Shown: piece by piece, positions 48,780 to 57,506 of the stretch
Numbering within the stretch: position 1 is the stretch's first letter
Layout of the letters: every line of letters begins with the position of its first letter
Source of the DNA: Pseudomonadota bacterium
GTDB lineage: Bacteria; Pseudomonadota; Gammaproteobacteria; Steroidobacterales; Steroidobacteraceae
DNA: 64,000 bases
Reading direction: 5' to 3'
Assembly (NCBI GenBank): GCA_021816775.1
Contig: JAKAXA010000003.1
Coordinates: 144,158-208,157, forward strand
Program-made: the position numbers and the translations under genes
The notes under the pieces: model-generated
Seen by the model: only the letters and a program-made list of their open reading frames with translations
Told to the model about the DNA's origin: nothing
Databases searched by the model: none

Positions 48780-49610
48780 ATGGACCATCTGAAGCAATTC
48801 AGGGTCGAGCCCGGCGCGCGCGTGAAGCTCTCGGGGCTCGATCCGGCGTTCAAGGGCCGGCACGAGGACCACGAGTCGGCTGCGGCGGAGATTGAGCATT
48901 ACAGCCAGCGACTACGCGCGCTGCAAGAGCTCCTCTATGCCGAAGGCCGGCGCTCCCTGCTGATCTGTCTGCAGGCGATGGACACGGGCGGCAAGGACGG
49001 AGTGATCAACCACGTGCTCGGCGCGATGAATCCGCAGGGCTGCCGGGTGGCGCACTTCCGCAAGCCCTCCGACGAGGAAGCGGCGCACGATTTCCTCTGG
49101 CGCGCGCACCGCGCAGCGCCGGCCCGCGGCGAGGTGGTGATCTTCAACCGCTCGCACTACGAGGACGTGCTCATCGTGCGCGTGCACCAGCTGGTGGCCA
49201 AGTCGGTCTGGTCCGAGCGTTACGGCCGGATCAATGAGTTCGAGCGCGCGCTCGGCGAGGACGGGACGGTCATCCTGAAGTTCTATCTGCACATCTCGAG
49301 CGACGAGCAGCTCGCGCGCTTCAAGGAAAGGCTCGATGATCCGACCAAGCACTGGAAGATCAGCGAGGCCGATTACGCCGAGCGGCGGTTCTGGCCCGAG
49401 TATCTGCGCGCCTACGAGGAGGCGCTGTCGCGCTGCAGCACCGAGCAGGCGCCATGGTACGTGATACCCGGCAATCACAAGTGGTACCGCAATCTCGCCG
49501 TGGCGCGCATCGTGGTCGAGCGGCTCGAGGCGATGGGCCTCGCGTATCCCGAGCCCACGGTCGATCTGGCGCGCATCCGCCGCGAATACCACGCGGCCGC
49601 GAAGAAATAA
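48780..49610 (+). CDS. ppk2: polyphosphate kinase 2 family (polyphosphate:nucleotide phosphotransferase)
   Basis: The 276-residue enzyme transfers phosphate between polyphosphate and nucleotides. It shows Walker A MDTGGKDGVINHVL with K72, the lid GAMNPQGCRVAHFRKP, Walker B-like FNRSHYEDVLIVRVH and the C-terminal APWYVIPGNHKWYRNLAVA. The one-domain layout fits the short PPK2 proteins; class I, II or III cannot be told by eye. ATG 48780 (MDHLKQFRV) matches the family N-terminus. A broken, related N-terminal copy lies at 46010-46200 in the island. Confidence 0.93.
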   Translation: MDHLKQFRVEPGARVKLSGLDPAFKGRHEDHESAAAEIEHYSQRLRALQELLYAEGRRSLLICLQAMDTGGKDGVINHVLGAMNPQGCRVAHFRKPSDEEAAHDFLWRAHRAAPARGEVVIFNRSHYEDVLIVRVHQLVAKSVWSERYGRINEFERALGEDGTVILKFYLHISSDEQLARFKERLDDPTKHWKISEADYAERRFWPEYLRAYEEALSRCSTEQAPWYVIPGNHKWYRNLAVARIVVERLEAMGLAYPEPTVDLARIRREYHAAAKK

Positions 49611-49846
49611 CAGCGCGCGGGCCAAATCAGGGGGAGTTCAGGCCCCGTGCGGGCCTGTCAATACAGGCGGCCACGCAGCTGAATCCGCGCTTCAGAGCGC
49701 GGGCAATCGCTGACCGCTCGATCCAAACGCCGCAGCAGGGTAGGATGCGCCACGCGCGGGCGTGGCCGTCCGCGCGCGTGCGGCCGAGCGGTGACGGGGT
49801 CCCCTCGGCCGATCCCGTATGGGCTGAACCTGGAGGAACCTGCCGC

Positions 49847-51421
49847 ATGCAACGTATCCTTGCGCCGCTGTTTGCCAGTGCCGCGCTCACTCTGGCTCCC
49901 GCCGTCTACGCCGCACACGCCCCGGCCAAGGCACACGGTGCGACCGTGGCGCCCAAGGCCAGAGTATCGGTCACGCACGGCAGTGTGGTGATCGAGGGCA
50001 AGCACATCGACTATACGGCAACCGCCGGCACGATCATCCTGAAGAACAAGCACGGCAAACCCACCGCCAGCATGTTCTACGTCGCCTACACCAAGGACGG
50101 CGTGCGCAACCCGGGCAGCCGCCCGCTGACCTTCGCGTACAACGGCGGGCCGGGCTTCGCCTCGGCGCTCGTCGACATCGGCGGGTTCGGGCCGCGGCGC
50201 ATCGACTGGCCCGCCCCCGGCGAGGTGCGCGCCGAACAGCCCCCGTACCGGCTCGTGCCCAATACCTACAGCATCCTCAACGCGACCGACCTGGTGTTCA
50301 TCGACGCGGTGGGCACCGGCTACAGCCGCATCGTCGGCGTCGGCAAGCCGGCGATGTTCTACGGCATCAACGGCGATGCCCGCTCGTTCACGCAGTTCAT
50401 CGAGCGCTACGTCCAGAAGTACAACCGGTTCGAGTCGCCGAAGTTTCTGCTCGGGGAGAGCTACGGCACGACGCGCTCGGCGGTCCTGTCGCGGGATCTG
50501 GTGGGCCACGGCATCTATCTCGACGGAGTGATTCTCTGCTCGACGGTGCTGGATTTCGCGACGCTGAACAACACGCCGGGCAACGACCTGCCCTATGAGC
50601 TGTACCTGCCGTCCTACGCGGCGGTGGCCTGGTATCACCACCGCCTCGAGCCGCCGCCGCCGAGCCTGCCGGCCTTCCTCCAGCGGGTCGAGCAATTCGC
50701 CGGCGGCGCCTATGCGCACGCGCTGTTCCAAGGCGCAGCGCTGCCCTCGGCGCAAGAGAGCCGCATCGCCGTGCGGCTCGCCCGCTACACGGGCCTGCCG
50801 GCCTCACTCTGGCTGAAGGCGGACCTGCGCATCCCGCTGTCGGTGTTCCAGCGCCGCCTGCTCGGCAACGGCGCGAGCACGGGCCGCTTCGATGCGCGCT
50901 TCAGCACCCCGGAGCTGCAGCCGCTGGTCCCGGAGCAGGGCGAGTCGGCCTCGGGGGCCGCCACCACGGCGATCTGGGGCGCCTTGAGCGCGACTTTCGA
51001 TGAGTATCTCGAGCACGGGCTCGATTACCACAGCAGCCGTCTGTACGTGCAGAGCAGCGCCAGCGTGTTCAGGGCCTGGGACTGGGGGCGCTACCAGCCG
51101 CCGTTGAGCGCGCTCGATGAGGGGGTGGGCAGCGGCCAGAGCCTCGCCCGCGTGCGCAACGTGGCGCCGGCGCTGGCGCGGGCGATGAGCAATGACCCGG
51201 CGATGCAGCTGATGCTCAATAACGGCTGGTTCGACATGGCCACGCCGTTCTTCGCCACCAACTACACCATCGGCCATATGGGCCTGCCGGCGGGGCTCGA
51301 GCGCAATATCCACGAGTACTACTACGAGGTCGGGCACATGCTGTACCTCAACCCCGCCGTGCTGCCGCAGTTGTCGAAGAACATCGACGCGTTCATCGCC
51401 AACGCCACGAAGCGCGGCTGA
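49847..51421 (+). CDS. secreted S10-family serine carboxypeptidase
   Basis: The 524-residue protein has a signal peptide (ILAPLFASAALTLAPAVYA). An S10 catalytic triad is visible: S205 in LGESYGTTRS, D463 in GWFDMATPF and H497 in EVGHMLYL. The oxyanion region YNGGPGFASALVDIGGFGP is also conserved. TGGAGGAA lies 8 nt before ATG 49847. S10 enzymes remove C-terminal residues at acidic pH, which would suit periplasmic or extracellular peptide use. It is a single gene with no obvious operon partner. Confidence 0.92.
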   Translation: MQRILAPLFASAALTLAPAVYAAHAPAKAHGATVAPKARVSVTHGSVVIEGKHIDYTATAGTIILKNKHGKPTASMFYVAYTKDGVRNPGSRPLTFAYNGGPGFASALVDIGGFGPRRIDWPAPGEVRAEQPPYRLVPNTYSILNATDLVFIDAVGTGYSRIVGVGKPAMFYGINGDARSFTQFIERYVQKYNRFESPKFLLGESYGTTRSAVLSRDLVGHGIYLDGVILCSTVLDFATLNNTPGNDLPYELYLPSYAAVAWYHHRLEPPPPSLPAFLQRVEQFAGGAYAHALFQGAALPSAQESRIAVRLARYTGLPASLWLKADLRIPLSVFQRRLLGNGASTGRFDARFSTPELQPLVPEQGESASGAATTAIWGALSATFDEYLEHGLDYHSSRLYVQSSASVFRAWDWGRYQPPLSALDEGVGSGQSLARVRNVAPALARAMSNDPAMQLMLNNGWFDMATPFFATNYTIGHMGLPAGLERNIHEYYYEVGHMLYLNPAVLPQLSKNIDAFIANATKRG

Positions 51422-51500
51422 GCGAGGCCCGGCTCGCCCGCGCCAGAGCGCGGTGCGAGCGGCGCGGCGTGATCCGGCCGCCACCGGGTCGCGCTGCGCC

Positions 51501-52205
51501 TCAGGCCGCCTGCGGAATCTCCAGGCCGCGCGCAACAGCCGGACGGGCGACGAAGCGCCCGAGCGCGCCCGTCACCGCGGGGAACTCCTGGATGCCGACG
51601 ATCTCGCCCGCCTCGTAGAAGCCGATCAGGTTGCGCACCCACGGAAAGATGGCGATATCGGCAATGCTGTAGTCCCCGCCCGCCACCCATGCGTGACGGG
51701 AGAGCTGGCTCTCGAGCACGCCGAGGAGGCGTCGCGACTCGGCGACGTAGCGGTCGCGGGGTCGCTTGTCCTCGAATTCCCGGCCCGCAAAGCGGTGGAA
51801 GAAGCCGAGCTGTCCGAACATCGGCCCGATGCCGCCCATCTGGAACATCAGCCACTGGATGACGTGGTAACGCCCGGCGGGCTCAGCGGGCAGAAACCGT
51901 CCGGTCTTCTCGGCGAGGTACAGCAGGATCGCGCCCGATTCGAACAGTGCGAGCGCTTTGCCGCCCGGCCCGTTCGGATCGATGATGGCGGGGATCTTGT
52001 TGTTGGGATTGAGCGAGCGGAACTCGCTCGAGAGCTGCTCCTGGCGCGCAAAGTCTATCCGGTGCGCCTCATAGGGCAGGCCGGTCTCCTCGAGCATGAT
52101 CGAGACCTTCACGCCGTTCGGTGTGGGCATTGAATACAGCTGCAGCCGCTCGGGATGGCGGGCGGGCCACTTGCGGGTAATGGGAAAGTCGGCGGCGTCG
52201 ATCAT
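51501..52205 (-). CDS. glutathione S-transferase family protein (YfcG/YghU-like)
   Basis: The 234-residue protein has a thioredoxin-like N-terminal domain with LYSMPTPNGVKVSIMLEE, LNPNNKIPAIIDPNG and ALFESGAILLYLAEKTG. An all-helical C-terminal domain follows (YVAESRRLLGVLESQLSRH, SIADIAIFPWVR). The TPNG motif in place of a catalytic cysteine or tyrosine is that of the Nu-class disulfide-bond oxidoreductases YfcG and YghU, which reduce disulfides or peroxides with glutathione. It is cytosolic, and convergent to the carboxypeptidase gene. Confidence 0.93.
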   Translation of the reverse strand: MIDAADFPITRKWPARHPERLQLYSMPTPNGVKVSIMLEETGLPYEAHRIDFARQEQLSSEFRSLNPNNKIPAIIDPNGPGGKALALFESGAILLYLAEKTGRFLPAEPAGRYHVIQWLMFQMGGIGPMFGQLGFFHRFAGREFEDKRPRDRYVAESRRLLGVLESQLSRHAWVAGGDYSIADIAIFPWVRNLIGFYEAGEIVGIQEFPAVTGALGRFVARPAVARGLEIPQAA

Positions 52206-52405
52206 GGCTGCTCCCTCGGCGGTCGCGCAGTTGCGGGCGTCTCCCGTGGCCGCATAGCATGAACCGCGAGGCGCGGCTGCGGCAAGGTCGAGTGCCTCCC
52301 TGTGCGCGCAGCCGCCCGATCCGACAGCAGCGGGCGCACGAGACGGTGCGTGCTGCGGCGCTCTCGTCCTGAGTCATTGATTCGTCGAATTAATATGCGC
52401 CCTCG

Positions 52406-52640
52406 ATGTCCGAAGACAGACGGGATTTCGAGCGGGATGCGATGCGCCGCGGGCGAAAACTTGAGCCGATTGTGCTGACGAGTGACGCGAACAACCGACT
52501 GCTGGAGTGGACGCGCCGGCAGAAGACTTCGCAGGCTCTGGCGCTGCGGGCGCGGATCGTGCTGGCCTGCCAGCAGGATCGTTCCAATCGGGAGATTGAC
52601 CGAGAGGTACGCGCGGCGGCCGATTTGCGCGCGGACATGC
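52406..52640 (+). pseudogene. IS630-family transposase, N-terminal remnant
   Basis: From ATG 52406 or 52442 the frame reads MRRGRKLEPIVLTSD, WTRRQKTSQALALRARIVLA and QDRSNREIDREVRAAADLR, the N-terminal helix-turn-helix of IS630-type transposases. Homology stops at about 52620; the DDE catalytic part is absent. No terminal inverted repeats or TA duplications are visible. The truncation point lies beside the PIN toxin at 52665. Confidence 0.75.
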
Positions 52641-52664
52641 GTTCGAGAGGCCTCAGTCGCGCAC

Positions 52665-53081
52665 CTACAAAGGGTTCACCACCTTGATGCCGGAGATCGC
52701 CTGGCCGTCGTTCAAATCCTCACTCAGAAGTTCAGCGGCACCGACTTCCTCTGCCGAGGCCACGATGAGCGCATCCCAGAACGAGATCCGGGCCAGATCG
52801 GAGAGCTCTGCAGCTCGTGAGACAGTGTCAACCGTCGTGGCGCGGTGTATCCAGACGCCGTATGTCTTGATGACTGCGCGCGCCGTCGAACGTGCGATAG
52901 GTGTAGCGAGCTGTTGCGTCGCGTTCACATAAAACTCCTGTAACACCTGGACGGAGAGCCGACCCATCCCTGAATCCCACAGCTCGCGCAGCTTCGCCAC
53001 GGCCCGCTCACGCTTCACACCTGCGTCCAGGTCGTGCGCGTAGGTCAGGATATTGCTGTCAACGAACGCGACGTCGCTCAT
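52665..53081 (-). CDS. VapC-type PIN-domain toxin, apparently orphan
   Basis: The 138-residue PIN ribonuclease has the aspartate in AFVDSNILTY, the glutamate in VLQEFYVNA, the aspartate in FWDALIVASA and acidic residues in LLSEDLNDGQ. It starts at ATG 53081. The antitoxin frame that should precede it is present only as a C-terminal part (see 53062-53217). Its 3' end abuts the IS630 remnant. It may be silenced or neutralised by another antitoxin. Confidence 0.87.
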   Translation of the reverse strand: MSDVAFVDSNILTYAHDLDAGVKRERAVAKLRELWDSGMGRLSVQVLQEFYVNATQQLATPIARSTARAVIKTYGVWIHRATTVDTVSRAAELSDLARISFWDALIVASAEEVGAAELLSEDLNDGQAISGIKVVNPL

Positions 53082-53217
53082 GCAGCTCTTCGCGCCGCAG
53101 AGGTACTCCCCCTAGGGACAGAGCGTTCTGACGGAGCGACAGCGCCGACTTGCGCGCCGATGCATACCGCTTGTCTTCATCGACGAGCTCGCGTAGCTCA
53201 CTGAGCAGAAGCCTGCG
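53062..53217 (-). pseudogene. C-terminal remnant of the PIN-toxin antitoxin
   Basis: On the minus strand a frame without a start reads LLLSELRELVDEDKRY, SARKSALSLRQNALSLGG and VPLRREELHER, then ends inside the toxin gene. The ending REELHER just before a PIN toxin is typical of CopG/RHH-type antitoxins. An in-frame TGA precedes it at 53218-53220 and the DNA-binding half is not recognisable, so the antitoxin seems truncated. Confidence 0.45.
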
Positions 53218-53220
53218 TCA

Positions 53221-53762
53221 AGTGAGCTCCTGTGTCAACGGACCAAAAATCGCAAGCATTACGGTCGCTCCACGGGCTTCATGTTCTGCGCTCTCAACGG
53301 CACGGGCCGCGAGGCTCACTGCAAGTCTCGGCGTGTCTGCCAATCAACGCGACGGCGCGGCGGATCGCCGAATGCCGCGGGCCGCTGTGCTACAGGTGCG
53401 CGCGCGGCCGCATGTTGAATTTATCGTGCAGATGCCGTGCGAATCATTGATGGCCGACGTGGTGGTGCCGGTGCTCGCGCTTCATCACCCATCGAGCGGC
53501 GCATACGCCGGCGAATGCGCACGACGCGGTGAGTCACTCGGGACATGCGTGCCTCACGGGCGCGCAGCGGCGTGGGGCGCGGTACGTCAGCGGCGCTGTG
53601 GTGGTGCCGGGCGCGCGGGCAAGAGCGAATCGGCTGCCCATTGGGTGCACGCACCGCCGGGGCGGCGGCGCGGGCCAGGTGATATAAATGTCATGATTCC
53701 GATAGTTTTGCCTCGCGAGTGGACACGGCCAGTGGCTGTTTGCCCGCCAGTGGTGACCTAGG
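53221..53762 (+). other. gene-poor stretch before the PhyH operon
   Basis: No supported gene lies here. Frames on both strands are short or Arg/Ala-rich. A peptide near 53410 (HVEFIVQMPCESL) faintly recalls CcdB-like toxins, but not enough to annotate. Confidence 0.4.
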
Positions 53763-54626
53763 ATGACCCCATCGACCCCCGGCGTGGCGGGGACCCCGGC
53801 GCAGACCCTCATGAGCGACTCCAGCATCGATATCGATCGGCCTTATCCGCTCAGCGTCCGGCAGATCGAGGCGTTCACCCGCGACGGCTTCATCAAGCTG
53901 AAGGAGGTGTTCGCCGGGGCCGAACTCGATTATTTCGGCACGGAGATCACGCGCCTGACGTGGGCCCTGAATACCCAGACCCTGCCGCTCGAGCAGCGCA
54001 GCACCTACGACAAGGCGTTCGTGCAGGTGATGAATCTCTGGGAGCACAGCGACATCGTGCGCACGTTCGTCTTCGGTCGGCGCCTCGCCGCGCTGGCTGC
54101 GCGGCTGCTGCAGGTCCGGGGCGTGCGGCTCTACCACGATCAGGCGCTCTACAAGGAGCCGGGCGGTGGCTTCACCCCGGCGCATGCCGACCAGAGCTAC
54201 TGGCCCCTGGCGAGCGATCGCTCGATCACCGCCTGGGTGCCCCTGCAGGCTGTTCCGCGGCAGATGGGGCCGCTCGCCTTCTATGCGGGCAGCCACCGCG
54301 TGCCCTACGGGCACGATCTGGCGATCTCGGACGAAAGCGAGCAGGCGATCGGCGAGCACATGCGCCGCCATGATGTGCCGCTCGTCGATGAGCCGTTCGA
54401 TCTGGGGGAGGTCAGCTTCCACCTGGGCTGGACCTTCCACCGGGCGGGACCGAACCGCTCGAACCGCGCGCGCGCGGTGATGACCGTGATTTACATCGAC
54501 TGCGACATGCGGCTGAAGGCCCCCGGCAATCCCATGCAGGAGGCCGACCGGGCGCGCTGGTGCCCGGGGGCCGAAGCGGGTGAGATCATCGCCTCACCGA
54601 AGAACCCGGTGCTGTTCGAGTCATGA
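53763..54626 (+). CDS. phytanoyl-CoA dioxygenase (PhyH) family protein
   Basis: The 287-residue protein belongs to the Fe(II)/2-oxoglutarate oxygenases. The iron ligands are H141 and D143 in TPAHADQSYWPL and H226 in FHRAGPNRS, where the arginine should bind 2-oxoglutarate. FTRDGFIKLKEVF near residue 40 is the PhyH N-terminal signature. ATG 53811 (MSDSSIDID) is a possible later start. Its stop overlaps the GH13 start in ATGA, so it is translationally coupled to an amylase, an odd pairing. The substrate is unknown. Confidence 0.88.
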   Translation: MTPSTPGVAGTPAQTLMSDSSIDIDRPYPLSVRQIEAFTRDGFIKLKEVFAGAELDYFGTEITRLTWALNTQTLPLEQRSTYDKAFVQVMNLWEHSDIVRTFVFGRRLAALAARLLQVRGVRLYHDQALYKEPGGGFTPAHADQSYWPLASDRSITAWVPLQAVPRQMGPLAFYAGSHRVPYGHDLAISDESEQAIGEHMRRHDVPLVDEPFDLGEVSFHLGWTFHRAGPNRSNRARAVMTVIYIDCDMRLKAPGNPMQEADRARWCPGAEAGEIIASPKNPVLFES

Positions 54627-56182
54627 GCGGCGGGCGCTGGCGCTGGGCGCGGATCGCGCTGTGGGTGGCGCTGCTCGGCGCGCCGCTCGCCCCGGCGGCC
54701 ATGCCGCCCCGCGCCCGCCCCTCGCATGAGATCTTCTATCAGATCTTCGTGCGCAGCTTCCGCGACTCCAACGGCGATCGGATCGGGGATCTGCGCGGCA
54801 TCACCGAGAAGCTCGGCTATCTGCAGCACCTCGGGATCACCTCGATCCTGCTCACCCCGCTGCAGCCCTCGCCCTTCTATCACAACTATTTCGCCAGCCA
54901 CTTCACCGGCATCGATCCGGCCTACGGCACGATGGCCGATTACTTTGCATTCGTGCACGCGGCGCACGAGCTCGGGCTGAAGGTCTACCTGGACGAGGAA
55001 TTCCAGTACGTCGCTCAGGGCAACCCCTGGTGGCGCAAGGCGCGCGCGCACCCCTACGGGCGCTACGGCAACTATCTGCTGTGGCGCAACCGCGCGCGCG
55101 GCATCGCCGAGCCGTTCCTCAACCGCGCGAAATGGCAGGACTACGACGGCCGCTCGATCGGCATCGCGATGGTCAACCTGAACGATCCGGCGGTGCGGCG
55201 CTACTTTCGTCGGCTGCTGCTCTTCTGGGCCGATCCGCCCGGTCATCCCGGCGATGGCGTGGACGGCTTTCGCATCGATCACATGATGGACAATCTCGAT
55301 CACAAGGGGCTCGAGACCCATCTGTTCTCCCGGTTCTGGGCACCGCTGTTCCGCACCCTGAAGGCGCGCCGCCCGCACCTGCGCATCCTCGCCGAGCAGG
55401 CTGACTGGGGCTACGGCCACCGGTGGCTGACGCGCGGTCACGCCGACATGGTGTTCGCCTTTCCGCTGCGTGCGGCGCTGGTCTCGCTCAGCAAGCGCAG
55501 TATCGCCGAGGCCATCCGCGCGACTGCCGCGGCGACCCCGCCCGGCAAGGCGCAGGTGCTGCTGCTCGAGAACCACGACACCGACCGCTACATGTCCGCG
55601 GTCGGTGACACCATGGCGCGCGCCCGCGCGGGCGCGGCCATCGAGCTGGTGCTCAAGGGCGAGCCGCTGATCTACTACGGCCAGGAGCTCGGGATGCGCG
55701 GGCGCGTGATCGCGCACGACATGAACGACGAGGCGCAGATCCCGGAGCGCGAGGCATTCCGCTGGCGCAACAACCTGCTCGCTCCCGGCTCGGCGATCTG
55801 GTATCGCAGCGATCCGCGCGTCTGGCAGCGCCGGTACAATCGCTCCGATGACGGGGTGTCGCTGCAGGCCGAGCGCGCGAATCCGCAGTCGCTGTACCAC
55901 TGGTACCGCAAGCTGATCGCGCTGCACCGCTCGCGCCCGGAGCTCAACGGCGGCAGAGAGCAGCTGGTCTGTCCGCGCGATCCTCAAGTGCTGTGCGTGC
56001 TGCGCCGCGAGGGTGCGCAGCGCACGCTGCTCGAGGTCAATCTGGGCCATACTGTGCGCCGGCCGCGCATCGAGCGCTCGGCGCTATCTGGGGCGCGCTG
56101 GTCCGATCTGCTGCACGGCGGATCGGCTCATCCGCACGCGCCGCTGCGCCCGCTTGAGGTGCGCATCCTCGGGACCACATGA
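54623..56182 (+). CDS. secreted GH13 alpha-amylase family enzyme
   Basis: The 519-residue protein has a signal peptide (IALWVALLGAPLAPAA). The GH13 catalytic residues are visible: nucleophile D219 in GVDGFRIDHM, acid/base E258 in ILAEQADWG and D319 in LENHDTDRY. The N-terminal IFYQIFVRSFRDSNGDRIGD and the late GQELGMRG are also typical of alpha-glucosidase/amylase subfamilies. The start overlaps the PhyH stop, and its own stop overlaps a possible AraC start. It should hydrolyse alpha-1,4-glucans in the periplasm or outside the cell; a transglycosylating specificity cannot be excluded. Confidence 0.92.
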   Translation: MSGGRWRWARIALWVALLGAPLAPAAMPPRARPSHEIFYQIFVRSFRDSNGDRIGDLRGITEKLGYLQHLGITSILLTPLQPSPFYHNYFASHFTGIDPAYGTMADYFAFVHAAHELGLKVYLDEEFQYVAQGNPWWRKARAHPYGRYGNYLLWRNRARGIAEPFLNRAKWQDYDGRSIGIAMVNLNDPAVRRYFRRLLLFWADPPGHPGDGVDGFRIDHMMDNLDHKGLETHLFSRFWAPLFRTLKARRPHLRILAEQADWGYGHRWLTRGHADMVFAFPLRAALVSLSKRSIAEAIRATAAATPPGKAQVLLLENHDTDRYMSAVGDTMARARAGAAIELVLKGEPLIYYGQELGMRGRVIAHDMNDEAQIPEREAFRWRNNLLAPGSAIWYRSDPRVWQRRYNRSDDGVSLQAERANPQSLYHWYRKLIALHRSRPELNGGREQLVCPRDPQVLCVLRREGAQRTLLEVNLGHTVRRPRIERSALSGARWSDLLHGGSAHPHAPLRPLEVRILGTT

Positions 56183-56223
56183 GCGGCGGCCGCCGCGGCC
56201 GCTTGAGGAGGGGGACAGCTTCG

Positions 56224-57108
56224 ATGCCACGCCTGCCCGTGGAGCAGCCGATCTGCGAGCCGGTGCAGCTGCCGCCGGGCGCGCTCGTGCGCGCGCTGCA
56301 CGTGCGCCAGGGTCGGGACGCCGTTCGCTCGCAGCCGTTCGTCCACTTTCACGACGTGCACGAGCTGGTGCTGTTCGTGCGCGCTGCGGGCCACTTCGAG
56401 ACCTCGGAGCGGCGCTTCGCGCTTGCCCCGCGCTGCATCGCCTACGCCCCGTCCATGTGCGAGCACAACTTCATCCTCTGCGGCGGCAAGCGCGAATGGG
56501 TGCTGGTGCAGTTTGAGGCGCATGCGGGGGCTGCGCTGGCGGCGCGGCCGGGACTGCAGCGCCTGCGGCGCCCCTTCTGCGTGCGCGCCGAGGCGCCACT
56601 GTTCGCACACCTGATGAATCTCGCAGCATGGCTGTGTGAGCTCGATCCGGCCGATCCGCTGGCGCACCCGCTGCTCGAGACGCTGCTGCGGGCGAGCGTC
56701 GGCGCGCAGGAGATTGCGGGCGAGCCGCGTCCGGGCTCCGTCCTCGCGCTCGAGCGGCTCCGGCCGGCCGTCGCGCGGTTGCGGCAGGATCCGGCGCGGG
56801 CCCCGAGCGCGCGGCGCGCTGCGGCGCTGTGCGCGCTCTCGCCGGCATACTTCAGCCGACGCTTCAAACAACAGTTCGGCATGAGTTGGAGCGAGTACGT
56901 GCGCACGCACCGGCTGCATCTGGCCAGCCGTCTGCTCCTGGAATCGGCGCTGCCAATCGCGCGCATTGCCGCCGACCTCGGCTTTGCGACGCCGTCGCAC
57001 TTCGGCGAACAGTTTCGTCACAGTTTCGGGCTCTCGCCACGGACCTACCGTCAGTACGGTGTGTCACGCACCAGGCTGGAGCCTCGACCCGACGCGAAGC
57101 CGCAGTAG
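56224..57108 (+). CDS. AraC-family transcriptional regulator
   Basis: The 294-residue regulator has an N-terminal cupin-like sensing domain (PFVHFHDVHELVLFVRAAG). The C-terminal double helix-turn-helix is ALCALSPAYFSRRFKQQFG and ARIAADLGFATPSHFGEQFR followed by the LSPRTYR signature. I chose ATG 56224 because AGGAGGGG lies 9 nt upstream; ATG 56179, in ATGA overlap with the amylase stop, is possible and would add 15 residues. It probably senses a sugar and controls the amylase and the MFS transporter downstream. Confidence 0.9.
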   Translation: MPRLPVEQPICEPVQLPPGALVRALHVRQGRDAVRSQPFVHFHDVHELVLFVRAAGHFETSERRFALAPRCIAYAPSMCEHNFILCGGKREWVLVQFEAHAGAALAARPGLQRLRRPFCVRAEAPLFAHLMNLAAWLCELDPADPLAHPLLETLLRASVGAQEIAGEPRPGSVLALERLRPAVARLRQDPARAPSARRAAALCALSPAYFSRRFKQQFGMSWSEYVRTHRLHLASRLLLESALPIARIAADLGFATPSHFGEQFRHSFGLSPRTYRQYGVSRTRLEPRPDAKPQ

Positions 57109-57506
57109 GTGCCGGTGCGCGCTGCATCGCCCGCGGCCGGCTCCAGGGGGAACCGGGGCGATCCGGCAGAGTGCGTCCAAGCCGGCTGTCTGAGCGCCGT
57201 ATTGCGATCCAGGAGACGGCTTCCTGCGAAGGGCGCATCACGAGTCGGCGGATCACTCCGGCCGCGGCTGGGTGCAGCGCCGGCCTCCGGCACCTGCGGA
57301 GCACTGGCCAGCTGCCGGACCGGGCACAACCAGCGGAGGGCCTCGGCGGTCCCGCGCCTGCGGCGCCGGGCAAGAAATTGAAATCGACCGTTTGGGTCGG
57401 GGGGTGACATGAAGATCGGGGGAAGCCTCATGCAGCGCACCGCGGGCGCGGATCGGATCGCGGCCGGCCGGATCGGTGGCGCACCGCGCGCGGGAGGCAC
57501 GGCGCT
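57109..57506 (+). other. intergenic region between AraC and MFS genes
   Basis: This 398-bp gap has no supported gene. It is the likely site of the transporter promoter and AraC operators, but I see no clear paired direct repeats. Confidence 0.4.

Noticed and set aside
53400..53520. CcdB-like peptide (HVEFIVQMPCESL...VVVPVL)
   Set aside because: Only a short weak resemblance, no start, and no CcdA partner.
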